A stretch of DNA of 27,075 nt. Origin: CAYVAP01 sp964343195. GTDB lineage: Bacteria; Bacteroidota; Bacteroidia; J057. The stretch lies in the NCBI GenBank assembly GCA_964343195.1, contig CAYFIR010000095.1, positions 1 to 27,075 on the forward strand, read 5' to 3'. Of this stretch, positions 15,067 through 23,016 are shown piece after piece. Numbering within the stretch: position 1 is the first letter of the stretch; each line of letters starts with the position of its first letter. The position numbers were made by a program, and so were the translations under genes. Below the pieces are notes generated by a model, which made no database searches, had not been told where the DNA came from, and was given only the letters and a program-made list of their open reading frames with translations.

Positions 15067-15435
15067 GGTGATTGCCCAAAATAGAGATCAATATTAGTGA
15101 ATCCCCCCGATGCTCCCAAAAAGCAAATGCCAGTCTCGCACATGGCAAGACTGGCATCGAGACCTACAATTGAGGATCACTGGATTTTAGCAGCGAAAAT
15201 CAGGGATTAGGCCCTTCCGGAATAGGGCTATTTTACCTTCGTCCAGGTCTAATCAGGTACCCCATAAAAGCCTCCTAAAGGCATATTTGGCAAATAGTAT
15301 AAGGAGAATAACCGCTCACATAGCCAGAGGGTCCATATTCCTTCTATTTACCTTGCACCCCTATCAACTGACTTCTTTTGTACCATTACTTCGCAGGGGC
15401 TTTCCCACTTCGTCTGCCTCTCCATGCCCCTTCCG
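15067..15435. other. Intergenic region downstream of pckA
   Basis: 369 nt with no credible gene in either strand. It contains a strong minus-strand terminator (15117-15157). It also holds a smaller hairpin GCCCT (15211-15215) / AGGGC (15224-15228) followed on the plus strand by TATTTTA. The remainder shows nothing recognisable. The promoter of the DUF4271 gene would have to lie within about the first 50-100 nt, but no consensus match was found. Confidence 0.5.
15117..15157 (-). terminator. Intrinsic terminator after pckA
   Basis: Perfect 10-bp stem ATGCCAGTCT (15127-15136) / AGACTGGCAT (15148-15157) with an 11-nt loop, followed on the minus strand by TTGCTTTTTGG. It is about 280 nt past the pckA stop, giving a long 3' untranslated region, and about 50 nt before the next gene on the same strand. 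Confidence 0.6.
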
Positions 15436-17037
15436 CTAAACCAGCATCTTGGGGGCAGCGGCAAGGATTTCGTCATTAGCAAAACTTTCGTACTGACTGA
15501 AATTGTCGTGGAACTTCTGCGCCAGTTCCCGGGCCTTCTCATCATATGCTGCCTTGTCTGCCCAGGTATCCCGGGGGTTCAGCACCTGAGGGGGTACTCC
15601 AGGAACCTCTTTGGGGAAGTTCAGGCCAAAGATCGGATCAGTGGCATACGCTACCGATTCCAGATCTCCCTGCAGAGCGGCGGTGATCATCGCACGGGTA
15701 AACCGGAGCTTGATACGCGACCCGATGCCAAAAGGACCTCCAGTCCAGCCCGTATTGACCAGCCACACCCGCGTCTCATAGGTTTTGATCTTCTCCCCAA
15801 GCATCTCGGCATACTGGGTAGGATGTAAGGGCAAAAACGGTTCACCAAAGCAGGAGGAGAATGTTGCGACGGGATCTGTGATGCCTTCTTCTGTCCCCGC
15901 AACCTTGGCAGTATAGCCCGAGATGAACTGGTACATTGCCTGACCGGGGGAAAGGCGTGAAATGGGGGGCAAAACCCCAAATGCATCAGCAGTCAGGAAG
16001 AAAATATTTCGTGGAATGGTCCCTACGGAGGGATGCTTTGCATTTTCGATGTGGCCTATGGGATAGGAAACACGCGTATTTTCGGTTACGGTCGTGTTAT
16101 CAAAATCGATATTGCGGGTGCCGGGGAAAAATCGGGTATTCTCAACCAGTGCACCAGACCGAATCGCGTTCCAGATTTCGGGTTCTCCATCAACATCGAG
16201 TCCTATCGTCTTGGCGTAGCATCCTCCCTCGAAGTTAAATACCCCGGAATCTGTCCATCCATGTTCATCATCCCCGATCAGGGCACGGTTGGGATCTGCA
16301 GAAAGGGTAGTTTTTCCTGTCCCTGACAATCCAAAGAAAACCGCCGTATCATCCCCTTCGCCCTGGTTTGCCGAGCAATGCATCGGGAGTACTCCCTGCT
16401 CAGGCAGCACGTAATTCAGCACCGTGAAGATGCCTTTTTTGATCTCACCGGTATAGCCAGTGCCACCGATTAAAGCGACTTTCTCGGTGAAGTTCAAAAT
16501 GGCAAAATTTTCTCTGGCCACGCCATCAGTTTCGGGATTTGCCCTAAATTCAGGAGCTGCAATCACGGTCCAGTCGGGTTGAAAATCCGCCAGTTTATCC
16601 CGGTCGGGGGTGATAAACATATTGTCAACAAACAGATTGGCCCAAGGCAGGGTGTTGATGACACGCACCCCGATTCGGTAACGAGGGTCAGCCCCTGCAT
16701 ACACATCACGGACAAACAGTTCGTGATGCTGCAAAAAAGCTTGCATTTTTTGTTTGAGCAGCTGGAATGATGCAGGATCTATGGGTTGGTTAACCTTGCC
16801 CCACCACACGGTATTTTCGGTGAATTCATCCCTCACGATGTACTTGTCCTTTGGAGCTCGGCCAGTAAAAGCCCCAGTGTCGACACAAAGTGCCCCACTG
16901 TCTGCCAGTTGGCCTTGTCCACGAGCCAGGGTTGCTTCAATCAGAGCCGCGGGTTCGAGGTTCCAGTGCACAGGGGTTGCATGGTAGATTCCTACCGCTT
17001 CCAGGCCAACCTTGGGTTTGATCTCAGAGAAACTCAT
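15436..17037 (-). CDS. pckA: Phosphoenolpyruvate carboxykinase (ATP)
   Basis: Converts oxaloacetate and ATP to phosphoenolpyruvate, CO2 and ADP, the entry step of gluconeogenesis; in many Bacteroidota it also runs in the reverse, anaplerotic direction. The 533-residue length is standard. Key elements are TGRAPKDKYIV (58-68, with substrate-binding Arg60), the metal/substrate region LPMHCSANQGE (217-227), the kinase-1 P-loop GLSGTGKTTLS (236-246), the DDEHGW motif (256-261) and the adenine-binding GIGSRIKLRFTRAMI near the C-terminus. No key residue is missing. It is transcribed divergently from rsmE across a 262-nt region with two conspicuous inverted repeats that could regulate it. Confidence 0.98.
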   Translation of the reverse strand: MSFSEIKPKVGLEAVGIYHATPVHWNLEPAALIEATLARGQGQLADSGALCVDTGAFTGRAPKDKYIVRDEFTENTVWWGKVNQPIDPASFQLLKQKMQAFLQHHELFVRDVYAGADPRYRIGVRVINTLPWANLFVDNMFITPDRDKLADFQPDWTVIAAPEFRANPETDGVARENFAILNFTEKVALIGGTGYTGEIKKGIFTVLNYVLPEQGVLPMHCSANQGEGDDTAVFFGLSGTGKTTLSADPNRALIGDDEHGWTDSGVFNFEGGCYAKTIGLDVDGEPEIWNAIRSGALVENTRFFPGTRNIDFDNTTVTENTRVSYPIGHIENAKHPSVGTIPRNIFFLTADAFGVLPPISRLSPGQAMYQFISGYTAKVAGTEEGITDPVATFSSCFGEPFLPLHPTQYAEMLGEKIKTYETRVWLVNTGWTGGPFGIGSRIKLRFTRAMITAALQGDLESVAYATDPIFGLNFPKEVPGVPPQVLNPRDTWADKAAYDEKARELAQKFHDNFSQYESFANDEILAAAPKMLV

Positions 17038-17143
17038 GTGGAATTGAAATTTTAGTTGTAGCTAGTAACTTGATAGTATGCAAAAGAGAAAGTCGGACAA
17101 TGGATTAACCAGAGCAGAAAATTAAAGTTAATCAATGCCCGAT

Positions 17144-17164
17144 AACTCCTCTTTTGGAGGAGTT
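17144..17164. promoter_or_regulatory. Perfect inverted repeat upstream of pckA
   Basis: AACTCCTC (17144-17151) and GAGGAGTT (17157-17164) form an 8-bp perfect dyad around TTTTG, about 107 nt upstream of the pckA start in the divergent pckA/rsmE region. No T-run follows in either direction, so an operator or leader hairpin is more likely than a terminator. Confidence 0.4.
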
Positions 17165-17186
17165 GACAACGATAAGCGACTTTACT

Positions 17187-17280
17187 TGAAAAAAATACAG
17201 GTTTGGGGCCGCCTATTTGGACAATAGCAGGTGGGAGGGCTGGACCCTTAAAGGATGTGAAAAATAGGCGTGCCTGTATT
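17187..17280. promoter_or_regulatory. Long two-part stem-loop in the pckA-rsmE intergenic region
   Basis: Outer arms AATACAGG (17194-17201) / CCTGTATT (17273-17280) and inner arms CGCCTATTT (17210-17218) / AAATAGGCG (17262-17270) give 17 perfect base pairs around an 8/2-nt internal loop and a 43-nt apex. On the minus strand the outer arm runs straight into seven T, a terminator-like geometry. It ends 19 nt before the rsmE ATG. It could act as an attenuator for a pckA transcript starting upstream of it, or as a barrier to antisense transcription out of rsmE. Confidence 0.45.
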
Positions 17281-17299
17281 AGCCAAAAAAAAATTTTAT

Positions 17300-18016
17300 A
17301 TGCAAGTTTTTTGGGCGAATGTTGATCAAAATCATCAGCTATGGCTGGATGAAACAGAAACCCGTCACTGTCGGAAGGTACTCAGGCATCAGGTTGGAGA
17401 CCAGATCAACTGTATCGATGGCGCAGGCAGGTATTATCTGGCTATCATCAGCAGTTTCACCAGCGATCAGCATACCCTCCTGGCTGTGGAATCGTCCATC
17501 ACCGACTGGGGAGAACACGGTGGCAATGTGGTTTTGGGCGTATCTCCGCTCAGGCTCAAGGACCGATTTGAATGGCTGATAGAAAAGTCTGTAGAACTGG
17601 GGGTCAATAAAATCGTCCCGCTCAGGTGCGAACGTACAGATCCCTACAAATCCAAATTTAAGCCCGATCGACTGCAGACCATCATGCGCACAGCCCTCAA
17701 GCAGTGCAAGCGCAGCAGGCTACCTGAACTGGCTCCTCTTCAGGATTTTTCGGAGTGGGTAACCCAACCTCTATCCGGGCCCGGATTCATGGCATACTGT
17801 GAGGAATCAGCCCATTTTGTTCAATATTTAACCGAAATCCCTTCCCCCCCACAATTGACGATTCTGATCGGTCCGGAAGGGGATTTTACTCCAGAGGAAG
17901 TAAGGCAGGCAACCGGGAGCGGCTTCACCAGCATTTCCCTGGGCGAGAATCGACTGCGGACAGAAACTGCCGCCATTTACGCCCTCAGTCTCGTGAAAGG
18001 TTGGACGCATAATTAG
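17300..18016 (+). CDS. rsmE: 16S rRNA (uracil1498-N3)-methyltransferase
   Basis: SAM-dependent methylation of N3 of U1498 in 16S rRNA in the assembled 30S subunit. The 238-residue product has an N-terminal PUA-like domain (about 1-70, with HCRKVLRHQVGD) and a SPOUT domain with the deep trefoil knot. The knot is visible in LTILIGPEGDFTPEEV, LGENRLRTETAAIYAL and the preceding VELGVNKIVPLRCERT. I prefer the ATG at 17300 (MQVFWANVD) because RsmE proteins start this way. An in-frame GTG at 17270 would place ten extra codons inside the upstream stem-loop and read through a run of nine A. It is alone between divergent pckA and the downstream response regulator. Confidence 0.95.
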   Translation: MQVFWANVDQNHQLWLDETETRHCRKVLRHQVGDQINCIDGAGRYYLAIISSFTSDQHTLLAVESSITDWGEHGGNVVLGVSPLRLKDRFEWLIEKSVELGVNKIVPLRCERTDPYKSKFKPDRLQTIMRTALKQCKRSRLPELAPLQDFSEWVTQPLSGPGFMAYCEESAHFVQYLTEIPSPPQLTILIGPEGDFTPEEVRQATGSGFTSISLGENRLRTETAAIYALSLVKGWTHN

Positions 18017-18081
18017 CCTGTTCTCCTTCGAAAAATGTAAGACTTTTAAGACCAAAGTTATCTTTTCTCCCAAAAACCAGC

Positions 18082-18100
18082 TCAGTTAATAAATAACTGA
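18082..18100 (+). promoter_or_regulatory. Perfect inverted repeat abutting the receiver gene start codon
   Basis: TCAGTTA (18082-18088) and TAACTGA (18094-18100) form a 7-bp dyad around ATAAA, one base before the ATG at 18102. It could be a protein-binding site or a weak hairpin that hinders initiation. It is AT-rich, so chance is possible. Confidence 0.3.
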
Positions 18101-18101
18101 C

Positions 18102-18542
18102 ATGCCAATAAAAACTTCTTTAAGCATGAGGATATTACTTGTAGAAGATAATCCCGGAGATGTCCGGCTAACAGAAGAGGCATTATTCGAAACGAAATCA
18201 AAACACCAGCTTGACCACGTCCCTGATGGCGAGGCGGCACTGAAATATCTAAAGCAAGAATCACCCTATGAGGGTTCAGAAAGGCCGGATTTGATCTTTC
18301 TGGACCTGAACCTGCCCAAGATCGGAGGCCTGGAGGTACTTAAGCGAATCAAGCATGATCCTTCGCTTAATTCCATCCCTATTCTGATCCTTACCACCTC
18401 GGAGGCGGAGCAGGATATCCAAAAAGCCTACACTTCAAGGGCAAATTGTTACATCACAAAACCAGTAGATATTAATCAGTTCATCAAGGTAATACAGGAG
18501 GTAGAAAACTATTGGTTTGGAATAACCAATCTCCCAGATTAA
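18102..18542 (+). CDS. Single-domain response regulator (Rcp1/CheY-like)
   Basis: A 146-residue protein that is essentially one receiver domain. The acidic pair Glu15-Asp16 in ILLVEDNPGDVRLTEEAL, the phosphoacceptor Asp68 in DLIFLDLNLPKIGG, Thr98/Thr99 and Lys120 in YITKPVD are all present. The NPGDVRLTEEAL helix and the tail VIQEVENYWFGI are typical of the Rcp1-type group that often accompanies phytochromes or hybrid kinases. There is no output domain, so it likely works by protein-protein contact or as a phosphate shuttle. It ends 28 nt before a hybrid kinase gene on the same strand, its probable partner. The ATG at 18102 is taken; an in-frame ATG at residue 9 (18126) is also possible. Confidence 0.92.
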   Translation: MPIKTSLSMRILLVEDNPGDVRLTEEALFETKSKHQLDHVPDGEAALKYLKQESPYEGSERPDLIFLDLNLPKIGGLEVLKRIKHDPSLNSIPILILTTSEAEQDIQKAYTSRANCYITKPVDINQFIKVIQEVENYWFGITNLPD

Positions 18543-18570
18543 CGGTTCGGAACCCTAATACCTTTACCAC

Positions 18571-21012
18571 GTGCTCAATTCTACCCATCCATCCTCCTTG
18601 CATATTCTCGTGATAGAGGATAACTGGAATGATTTTAAGCTCATTCAGCGTTACCTGGGGCGTACGAAGCAATATACCTGTCAACTGCACAATGAGGAGA
18701 CCCTGAGTGGTGCACTTGACTTCCTCACATCCCGCGAGATTCCGATTGACCTTATCCTGCTGGACCTTGGCCTCCCCGATAGCATGGGGTACGAGACTTT
18801 TGAGAAGGTTCATCAGAGATTTGGGCATTATCCCATAGTCGTCCTTACTGGCCTGGGAGTGAATGATTCCGAGGAGGTAGGAATCAAGACGGTAGCAGGT
18901 GGAGCACAGGATTTTCTGAACAAGGAAGAACTGACTTCAAGGACACTGGTCCGGACCATCCGGTACGCGATAGAGCGAAAGCATGCCATCCAGCGGATGG
19001 AAGAAGCCCAGTCCCTGGCCAGGATCGGCAGTTGGGAATTGGACCTTGGCTCTTCCCAAATGAAATGCTCCGGCACCCTACGTCAGATTCTGGGGATTCA
19101 GGATGGAGCGACCATAAATACCTGGAACGATTACCTGACCCTTGTAGATCCACAGGATCGGCTGGCAACCCGCATATTTTTCCGGCGCCTGCGAGACCCC
19201 GAGCGCAATCCCAAGAATACCATAGAGCATGGGATCATTTTGCCCAACGGAGAAAAGAGAAAGGTCCTCATACAGGCGGAACGAAAAGACGATCACAGGG
19301 GAATTCCCCTGAAGGTTCTGGGAACTACCCAGGATTTGAGTCAGCGAATAGAGATGGAGAAGCTCCGACATGAAAAGGAGCTTGCCTATGCCACAACCAA
19401 ATTGCGGGAAGAGTTCCTGGCTAAAACCAGTCACGAAATTCGGACGCCCCTTAACCCGATCCTGGTCCTCACCGACATGCTGCTACGGACTCCACTGGAC
19501 CCGGAGCAACGGGAACAGGTTGAAGCCATTCATACAGCCGGAGAAACCCTGCTTGCACTGGTCAATGACATCCTGGATCTGGCCAAGATTGAGGCAGGCA
19601 AGGTTGACTTCAAGAAAGATCCATTCTCCCTCCGGTCTGTCTTCGGCTCTGTAAGAAAGCTTCTTGAAGCGCAGGCCAGGAAAAAAGGCCTCGAGTTGGA
19701 ACTTTATTTTGATGAACAGGTCCCTCCATATCTGAAAGGAGACGCCATAAGGCTTACTCAGATCATTCTCAATCTGGTGAATAACGCCATCAAGTTTACA
19801 GAGAAGGGAGGGGTAAGGGTAAAAGTCAAGGTAATAGAGCAAAGCCCACATCTAGCCAGACTTCAATTTGAGGTCAAAGACACCGGAATCGGGATTGAAC
19901 GGGATAAGCTCAAAATCATTTTTGACAGATTCCAGCAAATTGACTCTACTCCCAACCGCCAACAGGGAGGTACCGGCCTGGGTCTGAGTATCGTACGCCA
20001 GCTGGTACAGCTTCAGGGGGGAGATATCAAGGTAAGCAGCAAGGTAGGAGTAGGCTCAACCTTTACTTTTGAGCTACCATTTACCATACCCCAGCAGGTT
20101 CAAACGCCTATACAGGCACCTGACCCTACCTCTTCTCCCCTGCCAGCTACTTCCAACCTGGACTATGAGCAACTGGAAGGCCTCAGGGTACTGATCGTAG
20201 AGGACAATCCGCTCAATCAGATGGTTACCCGACGCCTGCTATCTCAATGGAAAGTAAAAACCACCGTCGCAGTCAATGGGAAGGAAGGCGTTGAAATGGT
20301 CGGTAGCAGAATGTTTGATCTGGTACTCATGGATCTTCAGATGCCGGTTATGGATGGATATGAAGCCACTACCAGAATTCGGCAGGAGCTGCCTGCCCCT
20401 CAAAATCAGATTCCCATTATCGCCCTGACCGCAAATGCCTTCAATGGCATTGCAGAGCGGTGTATGGAGGTGGGAATGAATGATTATCTTTCAAAACCTA
20501 TTGAGATTGACAATCTGTTTCATAAAATTGTGAAACACACGGGTGGTAAGCGTAATCATCAAGAATTAAGTGCACAACCTGAAAAGCCAATCCTTTCACC
20601 CGTACTATCTCCTGAGAATTTCGGCCTTCAGGCAAATGCCCAGTTACAAACCCTACCTATGTCAAGGCAATCACATACCGACCTCTCCTATCTCACCAAT
20701 ATGTTCGGTGGAGATAAATCCATCGTCAAGAACGTAGTCTCAAAGTTCATCAAAACCACTCCTGACCTGTTAAGTGACATTGAACAGAGTCTTGCTCAGG
20801 AAAACTACTCACAACTCAAGACCTATATCCATAAACTCAAGGGCTCTACGGTGAACCTGGGAATGGCAGCCACTACTGACACGATCATTTCTGCCGAAAA
20901 TATCATCCTCACAAATGGTGATTTCAGCAAGATTCCTCCCATGATCAACGAGGTTATCGCCAACACCCGAGCTGCTATTATTGAATTGGAAGAAGTTATC
21001 CCTACGCTTTAA
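18571..21012 (+). CDS. Hybrid sensor kinase: REC-PAS-HisKA-HATPase-REC-Hpt
   Basis: An 813-residue soluble phosphorelay protein without TM segments. REC1 spans about 10-128 (Asp65 in LILLDLGLPDS), a PAS-like module about 145-258 (starts AQSLARIGSWELDL), the phosphoacceptor helix KTSHEIRTPLNPIL has His288, and the ATPase has NLVNNAIKFT (401-410), DTGIG (437-441) and GGTGLGLSIV (466-475). REC2 has Asp588 in LVLMDLQMPVMDGYEA, and the C-terminal Hpt has His754 in YIHKLKGSTVNLGM. All four phosphotransfer residues are intact. The only possible start is the GTG at 18571, since an in-frame stop lies four codons upstream. Because the input is a receiver rather than a membrane sensor, it probably integrates signals from another kinase. 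The neighbouring REC protein may take phosphate from the Hpt. Confidence 0.93.
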   Translation: MLNSTHPSSLHILVIEDNWNDFKLIQRYLGRTKQYTCQLHNEETLSGALDFLTSREIPIDLILLDLGLPDSMGYETFEKVHQRFGHYPIVVLTGLGVNDSEEVGIKTVAGGAQDFLNKEELTSRTLVRTIRYAIERKHAIQRMEEAQSLARIGSWELDLGSSQMKCSGTLRQILGIQDGATINTWNDYLTLVDPQDRLATRIFFRRLRDPERNPKNTIEHGIILPNGEKRKVLIQAERKDDHRGIPLKVLGTTQDLSQRIEMEKLRHEKELAYATTKLREEFLAKTSHEIRTPLNPILVLTDMLLRTPLDPEQREQVEAIHTAGETLLALVNDILDLAKIEAGKVDFKKDPFSLRSVFGSVRKLLEAQARKKGLELELYFDEQVPPYLKGDAIRLTQIILNLVNNAIKFTEKGGVRVKVKVIEQSPHLARLQFEVKDTGIGIERDKLKIIFDRFQQIDSTPNRQQGGTGLGLSIVRQLVQLQGGDIKVSSKVGVGSTFTFELPFTIPQQVQTPIQAPDPTSSPLPATSNLDYEQLEGLRVLIVEDNPLNQMVTRRLLSQWKVKTTVAVNGKEGVEMVGSRMFDLVLMDLQMPVMDGYEATTRIRQELPAPQNQIPIIALTANAFNGIAERCMEVGMNDYLSKPIEIDNLFHKIVKHTGGKRNHQELSAQPEKPILSPVLSPENFGLQANAQLQTLPMSRQSHTDLSYLTNMFGGDKSIVKNVVSKFIKTTPDLLSDIEQSLAQENYSQLKTYIHKLKGSTVNLGMAATTDTIISAENIILTNGDFSKIPPMINEVIANTRAAIIELEEVIPTL

Positions 21013-21040
21013 TCTCACGGTGTCCCACCAGGAGTTCAGA

Positions 21041-21066
21041 GCTCACCCCGGGGCTGAGCAGGTTTT
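21041..21066 (+). terminator. Possible terminator after the hybrid kinase
   Basis: GCTCA (21041-21045) / TGAGC (21055-21059) with an inner CC/GG pairing past one mismatch, followed by AGGTTTTG. The short stem and T-run make it a weak candidate. Confidence 0.3.
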
Positions 21067-21134
21067 GATCTTAGGCAATCTAGGTCTAATTTGGGTCTTA
21101 TATCTCAGCATTTGGCTGTTAAGATCCTGCTTAC

Positions 21135-21974
21135 ATGTCAACAACTGACCTCACCTATCATACCAAGGCGGGCAACCCGATCCGCGCTACACTTTATGGC
21201 TCCCCCCTTGAGGGACAAAAACCCTGCATTATCTACACCCATGGATTCAAGGGATTTCGGAACTGGGGATTTGTACCACATGCCGGTGAGTTTTTTGCCT
21301 CTCATGGATATGCGTTTCTCGCGTTTGACTTCTCACACAATGGCATTGGGGAAGACGGAGAGACATTTTCAGAGCTGGGCAAATTCGAGCAAAACACCTT
21401 CCTGACAGAAGTATCCGAGCTCGACGAAATCATCACACAGGTCGCCCATACCAACTGGCTGGGAAGTGACCTCAAGGGTAAAATAGGTCTGGTTGGGCAC
21501 AGCCGAGGGGGGGGCATATCACTACTCGCTGCCCAAAACAGAAAAGAGATTCAGGCTGTAGCTACCTGGGCTTCAGTGTCTACGCTTGATCGCTATGACA
21601 AGGCAACCAAGCAAACCTGGCGACAAAAGGGTTACCATGAAGTCATGAATTCCCGCACCGGCCAAACCATGAGGATGGGCCTGCCTATGCTTAATGAGCT
21701 GGAACGTTTCGCCAACACAAAGCTGAATGTCTTGTCTGCGGTGCAAAACCTGCAGCGGCCCCTCCTGATTGTTCATGGCCACAATGACGAGACAGTCCCA
21801 TTTTATGAAGCAGAACAGCTAAATATTTATGGCTCCCCAGAATTAACCCATTTGAGGCTGATCCCCGGAGCCAACCATACATTTGGCGCTACCCATCCCT
21901 TTCAGAAGGAGTCTCCTACCCTCAAACTCCTGCTTGAATCAACCCTGGCGTTTTTTGATCAGCACCTGGCATGA
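21135..21974 (+). CDS. Alpha/beta hydrolase (dienelactone hydrolase/prolyl oligopeptidase-like)
   Basis: A 279-residue cytoplasmic alpha/beta hydrolase. The oxyanion region is YTHGFKGFRNWG (34-45), the nucleophile elbow GHSRGG (121-126) has Ser123, the acid is probably Asp in VHGHNDETVPFYEA, and the base is His in PGANHTFG. The triad is complete. Similar proteins are esterases or acyl-peptide-hydrolase-like enzymes; the substrate cannot be inferred. An ATG at 21135 starts MSTTDLTYHTKAG. It overlaps holA by four bases (ATGA), which implies translational coupling, though no functional link to replication is evident. Confidence 0.9.
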   Translation: MSTTDLTYHTKAGNPIRATLYGSPLEGQKPCIIYTHGFKGFRNWGFVPHAGEFFASHGYAFLAFDFSHNGIGEDGETFSELGKFEQNTFLTEVSELDEIITQVAHTNWLGSDLKGKIGLVGHSRGGGISLLAAQNRKEIQAVATWASVSTLDRYDKATKQTWRQKGYHEVMNSRTGQTMRMGLPMLNELERFANTKLNVLSAVQNLQRPLLIVHGHNDETVPFYEAEQLNIYGSPELTHLRLIPGANHTFGATHPFQKESPTLKLLLESTLAFFDQHLA

Positions 21975-22987
21975 CCTTTCAACAAATCCTAAAAGATATA
22001 TCTGCAGGGAAAATTGCTCCAATTTACTACCTGCATGGGGAGGAAGGATTCCTCATTGACAAAATTTTTAATGAGCTGGAGAAAGAAGGTACTGTCCTTC
22101 AGCCTCACGAAATAGACTTTAATCGGGAGCTATTTTACGGCCCTGATACTTCAGCCAGCCAATTGGTAAATGCCTGTCGGAGTTTCCCTGTGATGGCTAA
22201 TCGCAGGCTTGTCCTGCTCCGTGAAGCCCATCGCATGAACAACAAAGAGCTGGAAAAGCTGACTCCCTACCTCAAACAGCCAGTTCCCAGTACAGTACTG
22301 GTCATGGCGTTCAAAGACCGCAGGGCAGCTCTGCCACGGGCAGCTTCTACCGCTATCGGGAAAAACGGAGTGAACTTTCATGCCAAGAAGCTCTATGACA
22401 GGGACGTTCAGAGATGGGTGGACACCCTGATCCAGGACAGAGGGCTGGAGTATGATCCGGGGATTCCTGCTACCCTGGTAACAAACCTTGGGCTCAACCT
22501 TCACCTGATTGAAAATGAACTTGATAAAATGTTCATTTTCCTCAAAGCAACTCAACAGAAAAAGCTATCGAAGGAGTTTGTATTTCAGATGATTAACGTG
22601 GATAAGGAGTTCAACGCATTTGAACTGGTGGGGGCCCTCTCCCAGCGACAGTCACAGCGCTGCCATATGATTATCGAGCGCCTGACACAGAATCCCAAAG
22701 TCAACCCACCTACCCTTATTGTCAACGCCCTCTTCAGGTTCTTCCACCACCTCGCCATGGTTCATCGGCATAAACTGCGGACGGCTGACTCCATCAAAAA
22801 CCAGTTGGGACTCAATTACTATCAGGCACTGGATTGTCTGAACGGTACGAGCAACTACTCTGTAGCGCGGGTTTATCAAAACCTTGGCTTTATAGAAGAA
22901 GCAGACCAGCGCCTTAAAGGCATGATTCCCACTCACATGAGCGAGGCTCATACACTTAAAACACTGGTCTTCAAGCTTTTAAAATAA
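21971..22987 (+). CDS. holA: DNA polymerase III subunit delta
   Basis: The delta subunit of the clamp loader, which opens the beta sliding clamp. The 338-residue protein begins IAPIYYLHGEEGFLIDKI (17-34), the HolA equivalent of the nucleotide-binding start, which lacks a true P-loop in this subunit. It continues with LVNACRSFPVMANRRLVLLREAH (the clamp-contact region) and STVLVMAFKDRRAALPRA, then the C-terminal helical collar with NPPTLIVNALFRFFHHL and ending LKTLVFKLLK. Length and order are typical of Bacteroidota HolA. Its ATG overlaps the stop of the hydrolase gene. The next gene converges 29 nt away without a clear terminator. Confidence 0.95.
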   Translation: MTFQQILKDISAGKIAPIYYLHGEEGFLIDKIFNELEKEGTVLQPHEIDFNRELFYGPDTSASQLVNACRSFPVMANRRLVLLREAHRMNNKELEKLTPYLKQPVPSTVLVMAFKDRRAALPRAASTAIGKNGVNFHAKKLYDRDVQRWVDTLIQDRGLEYDPGIPATLVTNLGLNLHLIENELDKMFIFLKATQQKKLSKEFVFQMINVDKEFNAFELVGALSQRQSQRCHMIIERLTQNPKVNPPTLIVNALFRFFHHLAMVHRHKLRTADSIKNQLGLNYYQALDCLNGTSNYSVARVYQNLGFIEEADQRLKGMIPTHMSEAHTLKTLVFKLLK

Positions 22988-23016
22988 ACCTATCCAAAGC
23001 TCCTCAGCATACAACA

